Part shown: positions 1 through 10,704 of the stretch, piece after piece | Position numbering within the stretch: the first letter of the stretch is position 1 | Layout of the letters: each line of letters opens with the position of its first letter | Assembly (NCBI GenBank): GCA_910890315.1 | Contig: CAJVGD010000052.1 | Location: forward strand, 1 to 64,000 | Source of the DNA: Serendipita indica DSM 11827 | Lineage: Eukaryota; Basidiomycota; Agaricomycetes; Sebacinales; Serendipitaceae | DNA length: 64,000 bases | Reading direction: 5' to 3' | The notes under the pieces: model-generated | What the model saw: only the letters and a program-made list of their open reading frames with translations | The model's database searches: none | What the model was told of the DNA's origin: nothing | Program-made: the position numbers and the translations under genes

Positions 1-55
1 AGCATTTCCATTGCGAAAACCTTCCACTCTCTAACAAGAAAACCCTCTTTCGCTA

Positions 56-1286
56 ATGAACGAACATCCTCTCGAGCATCAGATCCCAGCGCTCGTCGAC
101 ATTTGCAAGATGACGAATGTTGTGCAGCGCAATGTCGACACCATTCCGCTCGTCGATGGCGGCGGCGACGACGACTGTTCGTCATCCTCGTCGTCTGTAG
201 CCATCGCCACGCCTCTTCTTGCTGGTGCTCTAGATCTTATGCTTCAAGTCGACAACGAACCGACGCTCTCGTCTGTGCCGATGGTCAGGTCGGGTGGCAT
301 GCTCGACAATGCGCATACACCAGCTCCTTTACCAATCCCAGCGGTAGATACACTCAAGGAGACGACGATTGCATCTCCACCCCTTTCCGCCACCGATCCT
401 CTCCCAGTTCCGGACGGCCCTACGCCGCCGACAGTTTTCACCGACACTGCAGACAGCGCCCAGATGGATAAGGACGAAGAAGAAGCGGAGAATGAGCAAC
501 TACGTATCGACCTCGAGCATGCGCTGGCCATGGATGCGCTCTCTGAGGCCAATGCCGCCTTTCGCTCCTCTTCCCCTTTTCCACAGTACGCGGTGAACAC
601 CGAGTTCCCTTTACCTATCCTTTCTAAGTTTGGCGTTCGCGACCGCATCCAGTACGTATGGGCAACCCAACTTGGCCACTGCTTTGCCATGATCAGAGGC
701 GGAACCTTGCCTCTGGGTGACCTCGGTGCGTTGTTACTCAGCCCCTTTATGTAGAGAAAACTAACGAAAAATTTTCAAGTGAGCTGCCCAGGATGCCACG
801 GCCACGCCCTCGTCGGATCGTACATGAAGTCGATTGCGGTCCGGCCCCTTCCACCACTCGTTCGAACGCTCCTCAATCCAGAGTACCGAAACCTTTACCA
901 ACCGGCGCTCCCTGGTGGATCTAGTATGAGCTCGTACGAGTATGACGGTTCTGACATGGACAATTTTTCCGAATACGACGTAAATTATCTCGACATGGAC
1001 CCCTCTAACAAGATTCCTATCGTCAAGTTGCACGCCTGCGTGGTCTGTACCACACCTGGGTGTAGGTCTGCTGCAGTCTGCCGTCCTCAGGGGCCGTATT
1101 GTCCTTCGTACGTTGCTCTTTGCTTGAGTCGAATATGGTATGCTAATATGCTGTAGCTCTCGTGATGGAGGACTATTGCCTGTTGTTTGGACAGTGGCTG
1201 GAGACCGACTCGATGCTCGTGGACGACCTGGACACGCTCTTTGGAGTTTGCATCTAATTATTGATCAATCTGCACTGTATCCTTGA
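56..1286 (+). CDS. Hypothetical protein with C-terminal cysteine pairs
   Basis: I do not recognise this family. Exon 1 (56-725) encodes an acidic, Ser/Pro-rich low-complexity region. It is joined through an intron with a good CTAAC branch site (726-779) to a second exon carrying a CPGC pair, then a CVVC pair followed by more cysteines (positions 780 to about 1106). The last intron (about 1107-1155, gtacgt donor, ctgtag acceptor) leads to a short exon that stops at 1286. The 3' end is uncertain: another frame over 1158-1258 looks more protein-like but needs a weak donor. The cysteines could form a zinc-binding module (inference). The 148-residue antisense frame at 244-690 has no support. Confidence 0.55.
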
Positions 1287-1671
1287 TAGTAGCTTGTTTT
1301 GTACAATGCAACTGTGGTTTGAGTTGAAGGGTTGAGGGCGGCCGTCGGTGATCGAGTGAATGGCCGAAAGAGCGCTCCGGTTGACAGCTTGCGCTTAAAA
1401 ATGCGGGGAAAATTGGAGATGGTGTAGAAAATTGAGTATAAATACTGTAGAAAGCATTAGAGGACTATGATCCTAGAAGCGGTGAAGATTCTAAAGTCCG
1501 CATATCGGCAGCACTGCAAGGGATTCCAAGAAGAAGCGCGCCCGTTGTCAGAGGTTCGGGCGGGATTTGAGTGTGGACACTGCCATCGTCTGGGCTAGCT
1601 TATAAAACTTGGACACGCCCACACCTCGGTATCCTTCTCGCCCTCCTTTCCTCGACTTTTATTCTACAAAA
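1287..1671. other. Intergenic region with promoter of the deuterolysin gene
   Basis: No coding region was seen. The stretch contains the TATA-like element listed separately and pyrimidine-rich sequence just before the start codon at 1672. Nothing else is recognisable. Confidence 0.5.
1601..1607 (+). promoter_or_regulatory. TATA-box-like element upstream of the M35 protease
   Basis: TATAAAA lies about 70 bp upstream of the ATG at 1672 and is followed by a pyrimidine-rich tract, the usual layout of a strongly transcribed fungal secreted-protein gene. It is called from motif and spacing only. Confidence 0.4.
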
Positions 1672-2997
1672 ATGCCTTCTTTCAACCGTTTCTCGTCTGG
1701 CGTCCTCCTCGCCGTCTTCTTGTCCTCGCTTGGCGCCGTCCAGGCCGACCCCGCGCTCACTCTCAGGATTTTGGGTGAGTTTGGGTCGCTGGACGAACTC
1801 AATGGCTGACAAGTGATATCTACAGGTGCCAACAGTGTTGAAAATGTCGACAATTTCAACGTTACCGTCCAACTCAAGAACACGGGCACTGAGGCGTTGG
1901 AGGTGCGTATACTCTTAGTGTCGGTGACCGTGATTGATGGCTTTTCCAGCTGTACAATGAACCCCGCGGGCTACTCAGCAAGGCCCCCACTGACTCGTTC
2001 AAAATCCTCAAGGCCAATGACGACAGTGCAGCCAGCTTTGACGGTGTTCTCGCCAAATACAACTTTGCGAGTGCAACCTCGTTTACCAACCTCGGCGTTG
2101 GCGAGTCTGTCGACGTGACCCATAACCGTGCGTCTTGAGCAGTGCCGCGGCTCATTCCAAGGGCGCGGAAAAGAGATGGCCATTCACTGACGCCCAAAAT
2201 AGTCGCCCAAGCCTATTCGTTTGCATCTGGAGGCGCGTACAACGTGGTGCCCTCGAACACGCGTTTCTTTTACAAGGGAGAGGACGGGCAGCCCGTGCCC
2301 ATTGACGCGACGGTGGAACGCACGCATACTGCCAAGCTCATTGGATCCCTTGTCTCGCGGCATGTTCAAAAACGCCAAGAGCACGCGGCTAAGTACAAGA
2401 AGCGAGCGCTGGAGGCTCAAGCACTCGGCAAGCGGGCCACTCAGTTTGCCAATTGCACGCCCGATCAGGAGCAGGCCATCCAGGAGTCGGTCTATGTCGC
2501 GAGCTTGTACGTTGCTCAGGCCGAAAAGTATCTGACACTCAATACCGAGACGACCGGTACGGTTCCCACATCTACCTCGAAGCGAGGGCTCACGGATTTT
2601 GGCAGATCGATATGGCACTTGGTTCGGAGAGTATAGTGCCGACAATCACCAAACAGCACTCTCGCACTTTGCGGCCATTCGCAAGTCGGACGTCAAGACG
2701 TATACGTTTGACTGCGCGTGCGAGGAGAGCTCGGATACATATGCCTACGTGTATCCATCCGAATTTGGCCACATCTATCTCTGCAACCAGTACATGCTCG
2801 CCGCAGTCTCAGGCACAGACTCCAAGGCGGGCACGATTGTCCACGAGAGCACACACTTTACTGCCAATGGCGGCACGCGCGATCTCGCCTATGGCCAGGT
2901 TCGTGCGCAGGCACTTGCAGCAGCGAATGCGACTGCTGCGGTCAACAACGCCGACAGTCACGAGTACTTTGCGGAGAATACGCCTTACCGGCCATAA
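1672..2997 (+). CDS. Deuterolysin-type metalloprotease (M35), secreted
   Basis: A secreted zinc endopeptidase of the M35 (aspzincin) family. Exons 1672-1774, 1826-1902, 1950-2127, 2203-2556 and 2606-2997 join in frame to about 367 residues. Residues 1-24 form a signal peptide ending near VQA-DP. The middle part matches the deuterolysin propeptide and beta-rich region. The catalytic part is in the last exon: HESTH is the HExxH zinc site, and GGTRDLAYG supplies the family's aspartate zinc ligand (GTxDxxYG). The cysteines near CACEES and YLCNQ suit the family's disulfides. By family it degrades extracellular protein, preferring basic substrates, in nitrogen scavenging or host attack. It is complete, with no lesion. 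Confidence 0.93.
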
Positions 2998-3308
2998 GTC
3001 GCCACGGTCTGCTAACTTATGCCGTGCTTTACGAATTGCATCGGTTATCTTAACGTGCAATACCCGTCATCTAGCTTTCTACCCATGGACGCTTGCATCT
3101 GTTCCCTCGTTCTTGACGCAATGTATCTAAACCTAGCACACGCCATTGGTCAATACACTCTTTGTAGTCCCAACATTTTGTACGGTTGAGATGGCGGCTA
3201 GAGTGAAAGGAAGAATGAACCAAACTTGAACTGCACCTCCACGTCGACGATTCCGCCAGACGGCGTGAACGCTAAAACTAGTACTGGGAGAGCCAATAAA
3301 TAGCCAAA

Positions 3309-4347
3309 ATGTCACGACAGCAAGCACACGGCTACATGCACGCGCCACAAAATTATTATGGCCAGCAGCCCGTAGACAACACGCCTCTGCAGTTTTACGG
3401 CCAAGGGTCGACAACAACGACGGGTTCGAATGGATTCTACTCTTCAACACCGTCGAATATCAACACCATGGGGTCCATGGGCGGCGGTATGGCGGGTGTT
3501 GGCGGTGGGATTGAAGGCAATATGGCGACGGGCACGATGGGTTCGGGCAGTGGGAATGGGTATGGTGGAAATATTGTCGTTCAAGGTCCTTGGTGGACTG
3601 CGTTTGGGCCTGGTGGTGTCGAGGGCGAGCAGCCGTTGCTTGAAGGTGTGTCGCCGCGAGTCGTCTTTCTCACTATCTGAAGGATGATGCTAATCATCTT
3701 TATCTACTCTTCTCTGGATGTAGAGCTCGGGATCAACTTTTCGCATATACGGATAAAGTCGATGACGGTGCTAAACCCGCTGCAAAAGGTGGATGAACAT
3801 ATCATGGATGATGCGGATATGGCAGGTCCCATCATTTTTTGCTTTAGCTTCGCGACCTTTCTTCTCTTGGTGAGCCTTGTGCTTTGATTTGTGGCTTGCA
3901 CTAACGGTGATCTTAGTCTGGAAAGCCTCAATTCAGCTTTATTTACGGCGTCGGACTGCTAGGGTCGGCGTCAATGTACTTTCTGCTCAACGCCATGTCC
4001 GAGTCTGGCATCGACGCATATCGGGTGGCATCTGTATTGGGCTATTGCCTATTGCCCATGGTCGGTGTAAGCGCCATCAGCGTCGTCGTTGCACTAGAGT
4101 ACGTTTATTTATGGGGAGTTTCAAGTGACGTACCAGAGACTGACCCCGTCCCTGGTCTAGTGGTGCACTCGGCTACTTTCTTTCAATCCTGTCGATCCTT
4201 TGGTGCACGTATGCGGCGTCTGGAATCTTTGTGGCCGTCCTGCGCATGTCCGATCAACGATTGCTGGTGGCATACCCTGTGGGCTTGCTCTATGGATGCT
4301 TTGCGCTCTTGTCCGTGTTCAACGCGACTGGGGTTGTCACTCGATGA
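3309..4347 (+). CDS. YIP1: Yip1-domain family Golgi/ER membrane protein (YIPF5-like)
   Basis: Exons 3309-3645, 3724-3869, 3917-4098 and 4161-4347 give a frame-consistent 283-residue protein. The N-terminal 110 residues are Gly/Ser/Asn/Met-rich and cytosolic, as in Yip1 relatives. The conserved motif ELGINFSHIRIKSM followed by VLNPL is diagnostic of Yip1/YIPF5. About five hydrophobic segments follow to the C-terminus. Family members bind Rab/Ypt GTPases and act in ER-to-Golgi vesicle formation. Placement in the YIPF5/Yip1 branch rather than YIPF6 or Yif1 rests on the ELGINF motif. Nothing is broken. Confidence 0.88.
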
Positions 4348-4609
4348 TATAGATTCTGTCAAGCCACTGATAAGTTATGGATGTACTCTACTCTCCGGGC
4401 CGTAATATCAAATTAGACCACCAATCCCCCTTGTGGTACGAGTTGCTCCGCCTGTCTTGCAATTTGCAGCCAGGTTTAGTAAACTTGATCATCAAAGCGG
4501 TAGATGCCGAACGGAGGATGGGTGAATAAGAAACTAAGCTAAGCCCCGGTTGGATTGTTGGCTAGCCGATGAACGGGTCATTTAAGGAGTTTGCAAAGGG
4601 TCGCTCCAG

Positions 4610-5407
4610 ATGCCAACCTGGAATTTGCGTTTGCTTTGCCTGGCCCTGGCATTGTCCTCTCTTGCTCTCCACCATCCCCCCCCTTCGTCTTTTCTACAAT
4701 CTCGGATCTCTACTCTCTGCAGATTCCAAGTGTGTGTACTCTGTCGTCAACTCTGCCATTGTTGCCGTGTCCTTGCCGGATAGCCTAGGGATTTTGAACG
4801 ACGAAGACGGCTCGACTTCGTAGTTGACGCGTTTGAATCCTCTCTGTGCCTGTTTGACGGCCCGCCCAAACCAAACGCAAAACTTGGACACCTCGACGAT
4901 ACACTTGCAATGGCAGAGGAATTGACAAACGAGGTCAGGATGTGGACCGTGCGCGAGCCGTATCATATCCTCTGCTCCGACGACGAAGGCGAGACGGTGG
5001 ACGAGAATGGTGGTATGTAACTCGCTCTTGTATTCTCTATCTGGTGTTCACCTTTTGTTGCGACACTCAACCGTTGGGCGGGTTGGCAATGCCCCCGTTG
5101 AAAAGCTCCGGTGCGGGCCAAGCGCAAGATACGGCCCACTCGACGCGTCCCGGCCTACTTTCAAAACTTTTTGCGCGAATGCGACCGTCCTGGCATGCAC
5201 GGTTCATCAGCCTCGTCGACGACCCAGACATCGACCCCATCGACCAGCGGTGGCACCGAGTATCCGAAGAAGACGCGTCTCTTCAATACACAAAACATGG
5301 AGTATTTCCTCCCCAGCGGTATGTCCACGCCCCATGTCGACAGCTCCTACCCAATCCAGTCTCAATCGACCCGACTCGTTGGCTTCTCGTTTACTGATCA
5401 AATTTGA
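4610..5407 (+). CDS. Candidate small secreted protein, unknown family
   Basis: Three exons (4610-4729, 4784-5012, 5106-5407) join in frame to 216 residues. The N-terminus looks like a signal peptide: a charged start, then a Leu/Ala-rich core in the first 20 residues. An alternative start at 4569 in another frame could also splice in (acceptor at about 4788), giving no signal peptide, so secretion is not certain. The central exon has a clear protein-like composition (DFVVDAFESSLCLFDG, then an acidic stretch). The C-terminal exon starts basic and becomes Ser/Thr-rich. I see no known domain. Introns are 54 and 93 bp with normal consensus. Confidence 0.5.
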
Positions 5408-5567
5408 AACCATCTTTGTTCACCCGCGTCTATTGATTCCACTCCGGATCTATTCCTACCGGCGATATATTTCGTTCAATATATGGTCTCGACTCCGACC
5501 CATTGCTCGTCCTAACCGGCCCCGCTAAACGCATGCAATTGCCGTCATGAATGCAATCCCCAACTAG

Positions 5568-7652
5568 ACCAGGACGAGTTTCAGCGACTGTAAGTGGCTC
5601 TCTCTTTGTCATCCTGTCGAGCGAACTAGAAAGGGATGGAGTACACCAAGGGGTACGCTGGACACCTCTAACCACGGCCACCATCCTCTTCAAGCCACTG
5701 GTTGCTACTCGGCCAACCCCTTGCCCCACATCAAACGGACCCACTGTCCATATTTGACCAATCCTCCGCTTTCCTCCTTTTCGCCCTTTGCTTGCCGCCC
5801 TCTTTGTTGCCTCCCCTTTTTTTTCTTGCATTTTCCCTCCTTCTTCACCCACATGGGCCTAACTACGTTTGGCTAGTCAGCACCAGCACGATTGTTTGAC
5901 CGTCGGTCTGGGCGGTCTTTACCCATGTCCCGAAGTTGTAAGGGAGGTCTTGGCCCCTTTGGAGGATGAGAGTAAGAGAAAGTCGGTTCTGGATCTCGGT
6001 ACGTCCAGTTTGGCACGTTTGTCCGAGCTTTTACCCCCTCGTTTTCGATCACATATCTTTTCATTCTCCTCTGTCACACCGCTTCATCGTTTGCGCTCGC
6101 CATTTTGGCTTTCTTTTGATCCACCCCATCTTCGCGGCAAATTGCGGCGCAATGTCTCCATTATCTTCCCCCAAGATGGATTCGCTGACAAATTCTGTGG
6201 TGTTTGCACAGGCTGTGGAAATGGCGCATGGTACGTTGCGCAGCCTTGAGCCCCCCCTCGTGGAGCAAATTGACTTATGAGTGGTTTTGCAATAACAGGC
6301 TCGTCGACATGGCATACGAATTCCCGCATGTAGATTTCCTCGGCGTCGACCTTATTCCGTGTCCAGCGGCCGACGCACCTTCAAATGTGTCCTTTGAGAT
6401 TGACGATATTAATCATGGGCTCGAACACTTTGCTGGCAAATTTGATCTCGTGCATGCGCGCATGATCTCGTTTGGCGTACGTCTCGTCCACCTCCTTGCT
6501 CGCCTATTAGCTGTCATGACCAGGTTACCCCTGGGTTGTGATAGCCGCTGCGTCTACGCGTTCCTGCCACATTACGATAAGGTGTGCTGACCCGGCTTCT
6601 TAGATTAAGAATTACCGCAAGACTATGGAAGAGATTTCTCGATGCGTCAAACCGGGTGGTCTTGTCATTCTCATGGAAGCGGACATGGAACTGCTTGGGG
6701 TCGATCGGATGACAGTCCTTCCCATGGCCTTGACCGAGCGCGAGATGCTTGATGCTCGCGCAGAAGCCAGGATCAGTGGTCCCATCCCCGGACTCTCCAA
6801 CGACGATGAGGATGAGACATCAGGAGTTGAGATGCGTGGATCGTGGCTGCAAAGGCTTCTCTACGGTACGCGCTGCTCCCTTTGCATAGTTGAGGAGGAG
6901 CCCCGATGATTGACGGCTAATTGCTGCTGTAGAAATGCGCTATGCCACGAGGCTGAACGGGAGCGATTTTACATGCGCAGAAGATGCTGTCGACGAGGGT
7001 CTTTGGCGGATGCATATATTTGACCCAGATACATGCGGCGCGTCGAGTCTGTATATCCCTATCACTCCCTGGCCTCAAAGTGCGATTGATTTTGCATCAT
7101 ATAGTGGACAGTCTTGACCATTTCTACAGTGCGCGATCAAGCCCTCAGCCAGCAGCTCAAATACGCCGGCTCGCTCATGCGTCAGGACATTTATGTACGT
7201 AACGCCTCTGCAGCCTGATAGAGAGTAAGTTTACCACGTATAGAACGCATTGCGTGCAACCCAGCCACTTTTCCGCAAGCATGGTGTTTCACAAGCTGTG
7301 ATCGACCAGTGGGTCGCAGCCGCGGATTACGGTCGGTTCATCCTTTTGCACTGACAAGGAAGTCGCTGATGCGTGTGCAATAGATCTAATGGCCGAGACG
7401 TTTCGGGCATGGGTCCGATTCCGGATCGCGTGGGGTCGAAGACGCAGCTCTACCTCGCTGTCAAATAGCCCTCCGCTAGCATCTTTTCCACAAGATGAGA
7501 AGGAAAAGGATACTGTCCCAAACCATCAAGTTGAAGTGTATCAGACACTCCAAGAGTCGATGATAGCCAAAGCGCTGCGCATGTCGTCACGCGTCTCAAA
7601 GCCGATCCCATTCCTTGCCCAGCTCGCGCAAGGAAAGAACATCAGTTTGTGA
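5568..7652 (+). CDS. SAM-dependent methyltransferase, LaeA-like (paralog 1)
   Basis: A class I methyltransferase related to the paralogs at 19.2 and 36.3 kb. Supported exons: 5568-5589, 5877-5998, 6212-6230, 6299-6476, 6603-6865, 6933-7079, 7130-7194, 7244-7331 and 7384-7652. Motif I (VLDLGCGNGAW) is split over three exons including one of 19 bp. An acidic FEIDDINHGLEHF and CVKPGGLVILME (motif IV/post-IV region) follow. LaeA-type proteins act on secondary metabolism; the substrate here is unknown. The N-terminal exon that in the paralogs carries an REINGR-like motif was not found, and the second intron is long (287 bp). The 5' end is therefore unresolved and this copy may be truncated or diverged. 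Confidence 0.7.
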
Positions 7653-8072
7653 CCAGTGCGCTTTCCATTCGCATCCTGTGCCTGGCGAGTCGCCCCAGTC
7701 CCACTTGTACTGGCTTATACCATTTACATTTTCGCTTTACGTTCCCTCATTGCATTTTGGTCGCAATCTTCCGGTCCCCTCCTTCATTCGCTCTCCCGCA
7801 CTAGACACTGTTTCTCTTTGGCTCTGGCATCCCCAATCCCTGGTCTATGTCGCACCTCGGTTCCTTCTTGGACGTAATAATGGCTGTACTATCATCTCAC
7901 CTCACAGATTACCATGGACTATTTGGGACATTGTAAGGCGTACCTCCTCAATCAATATAGCAGTACCTCAATCTCTTTGCATATCGAGTCAATCGAGACT
8001 AGTCCCAAATAACTTGACATCTATATTGGATATTCGGTCGAGCAATAGATACAGTAAGCTACCCAGGGCCTG
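7653..8072. other. Intergenic region between convergent genes
   Basis: It lies between the 3' ends of methyltransferase 1 (+) and the ZIP transporter (-). Short open frames exist, but none has splice support or a recognisable motif. Confidence 0.5.
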
Positions 8073-9253
8073 TCACCCATGGCCATGTCCAATCAACGTT
8101 GTGATTGTTATCGGAAGGACCATTCCGAGGACAATAAGGGCCACGCGCGCCTTTGGTCCGAGCAAGGAAGCCTCTTCGCCCGGATGAGCGTGCGCATGCC
8201 CTCCTGATCCAGATTCCCCACCCACGGGTTGAAGGACCGTCGCAACGTAGAGGAACGTCCCACCAGAAAACGCAAGGGCGATACCGGCCCATAGCCCGCT
8301 CTTTGAGGCTTGAGATGCGACTCCTGCAGTTATTAACTTGCCTATCGACGATCCCCCAATGTCAGAGAATCCAAGGAGAATAAAGCTGAGAACAGCTCCT
8401 AGTGGTGTAGCTAACGAAAACACCAAGATGTGCAAGCGAATGCGTCTCGGGGGTATCAACGGGAGTAGCGATGTCGAGAGGGCGAGCGCTGTAGGCATTT
8501 TGTGGATGAAAAGGGCGAAGAAAACCACTAGAGTAAGTGAGCTTGTTTGTAACTGATCCATGATATCCGAGTCAGCCGCGTCCCGAGAGAGAAGCACGGC
8601 GCGATGTGCATGTGCATGTCCCTTTGCCGACGAGGAGAATGCCGAAGCGCCAAGTGCGAGACCATCCGCGAGGGAGTGAATGACGAGGCCAAACGTAATT
8701 GATTTGGCTCGGCGGTATGCACCATTGGAAGGAACGCTTTGGGTTATTGGCGCCCCGTTTGAGTCGGACCGCACGTGTAAGTTTGAACTGGAGCGGGATG
8801 CTTCTGTGGACGAGCCGTTGGGGAGGAGCGCATAGTCGGCATCGTTGGACGAGGTCGAAGGCAGGAGAACTTGCTCCACCAGGAGCATGAGCATAAAGCC
8901 TCCGATTAGTGTAAATGCGACGGTACGCGAAGGTTCATCCTTTTCTGATGACGCTTTGAAAATCGCCTCGACGCCCTACGACACCGCGTCAGAGGTGAAG
9001 CACTTAGTTTGCTAGTTTACCTCTGGGATAATCACTCCGAGTCCAGCTCCTAATAATAGGCCTATTCCTAGTGTCGAGAGCTGTGCTATACGTGTCTCTA
9101 CAGAGCGGAGCTTGGTTAGAAACGCGTTCTCGACGGTAGGCTGCTGGATATGAGCCACTCACTCGAGAACGAGAACGATAGAGGGAGATTTCCAACGATG
9201 AAACAGCCCAGAGCGAGCGTTCCCGACAATACGAGTATGGTCAGGAATGACAT
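8073..9253 (-). CDS. ZIP-family zinc transporter, ZIP9 (SLC39A9)-like
   Basis: Exons 9163-9253, 9021-9097 and 8073-8975 give 356 residues in frame. The protein begins with a membrane segment (LGCFIVGNLPLSF) and continues with GIGLLLGAGLGVIIPEG, as in ZIP9. The two metal-site helices are HSLADGLALGAS and, further on, IHKMPTALALS; GGTFLYVAT matches the last part of the family core. A His-rich loop (GHAHAHR) and a His-rich C-terminal tail are likely cytosolic metal-sensing segments. ZIP9 relatives move zinc into the cytosol from the Golgi/secretory pathway or across the plasma membrane. The gene is convergent with methyltransferase 1 and starts close to the capping-enzyme gene on the other strand. 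Confidence 0.9.
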
Positions 9254-9475
9254 GGCGGTGAGGACCTTCCAAGTCAAGGCCAGGAACGAGCTATCAACCA
9301 ATGGGATGCTCCCGTATTCACAAATCAAAGGTATTCACAACAAGACACCGGTCGCGGGAGGGTCCAAGTTGCTTAAACGCACCGACCTGACCATATCCCG
9401 GTGGCCTTTCACAACATTGCCAGTTAGGGCTTCAAACAACAGTCTACTACACAAGAAAGCTGGTTACTTTCTGTC

Positions 9476-10528
9476 ATGCCGGCAGACACCAATGGAGGTG
9501 GATCTAGTACATCCTCTCAGTCAAATCCGTATGCATTACCACTGGAACCCTCTTTTTTAAATATGGAACCGCAAGACGAATTTGTAAAGGAGATTGCAGA
9601 CTGGGTCGCGTACATTTCAGGGGGTGAGATGCAAGCTATAGAAATGAAGCTCAGTCTCACATCCTTCAGGGCGACCAGATATAGAAGTAGAGGCAAAATT
9701 TGGCGTGATGGTTGATAGATCCAACAACCAGCGTGTGGCCTCGCGTCTCGGGGTACTCGTTGAAACAAGTATGTTGACATCAAGCCCTTACACACTTTTT
9801 GAATCTTTTCAGTATTGAACCCTCGAGAAGTTTCGAACATGAAGTTTGAATCAACACTGTCAGCTGTACGCGTACGTTCCTTGGGAGCTTCTGTGACTTA
9901 CCGATTATCTCCAGCGCCAACACGAACACTTGAACAAGATGCTTAACGAGCGTGTAGCTCAGACAGCCGCCCCGTCGTTTCAACATGCGCCATTATCAGC
10001 TCGGCATCTTCAAACGCTTGACGAGTTCTTCTCAATTCCAAACACACAAGACCCGGAAGGCAAGCTTCGCGTCTCCCGTGATGCAAAGACTGGACAGCTT
10101 ATTGAATGTCTCATCAAAAGACGACTCGGCGACCTCCATGTGCTATGTCCGAAGCGGGAAGTAGATTGGAGAATCAGCGTCAACACCGAGGAAAAGGTGG
10201 ATATATCGATGGTCACCGACGGGATGAGGCCTCTGTATTCGCGGAGAAAGGACCGAATGCAATATGGACACCAACACTTTCACATCGACCTCACTCAAGT
10301 CATGGATCAGGGAAACACTGTCGTAAGTTCATTTATGGAAAGCAGGCGTACACTCATATGACCTCACAGACTCACGAGCTCGAACTTGAGTTTGCATACC
10401 CGGAAGAAATGCGCCGTGTACTGGAGCTTCGAGGGAGAGAAGGCCCTGAGGCGTGGGGTTATGACCAACTAGTTGCCGTTTTCGTGAACAACTGCCGGCT
10501 CCTCTCACGTAACGTGATCAAAATGTGA
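9476..10528 (+). CDS. CET1: mRNA-capping enzyme subunit beta (RNA 5'-triphosphatase)
   Basis: Exons 9476-9623, 9670-9768, 9813-9871, 9915-10322 and 10370-10528 give 290 residues. This is the fungal metal-dependent RNA triphosphatase of the triphosphate tunnel (CYTH) superfamily, which removes the gamma phosphate from nascent mRNA 5' ends before guanylylation. Visible motifs are DIEVEAKFG (first glutamate pair), YSRRKDR, HIDLTQV, and HELELEFA (last glutamate motif). Acidic residues on opposite strands of the tunnel coordinate the metal. The protein is shorter than yeast Cet1 because it lacks a long N-terminal extension. It should act in the nucleus with the guanylyltransferase; the partner gene is not in this window. 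Confidence 0.85.
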
Positions 10529-10704
10529 TCAGTGATCGTACCTTAGACTCTTAACGGACTTTTGTCAAAAGGACCTTGCCTAGCCGTCATGACACGAGTT
10601 TATACCCGTGAACAGAGAAGCCTAAATGCCTGGTGAGATGCTTTTGGACTCTTGTCTTCCGCTAGTTCAGACTACGACACACAGGACTGAGTCCCCAGAT
10701 CTGC

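Noticed and set aside
244-690. 148-codon open frame antisense to the first gene
   Set aside because: It mirrors the low-complexity Ser/Ala/Asp exon of the plus-strand gene and has no domain or splice context.
9098-9162. Apparent frame break after the first ZIP transporter exon
   Set aside because: A 65-bp intron with a ctaac branch site and ctgtag acceptor joins the two helices in frame.
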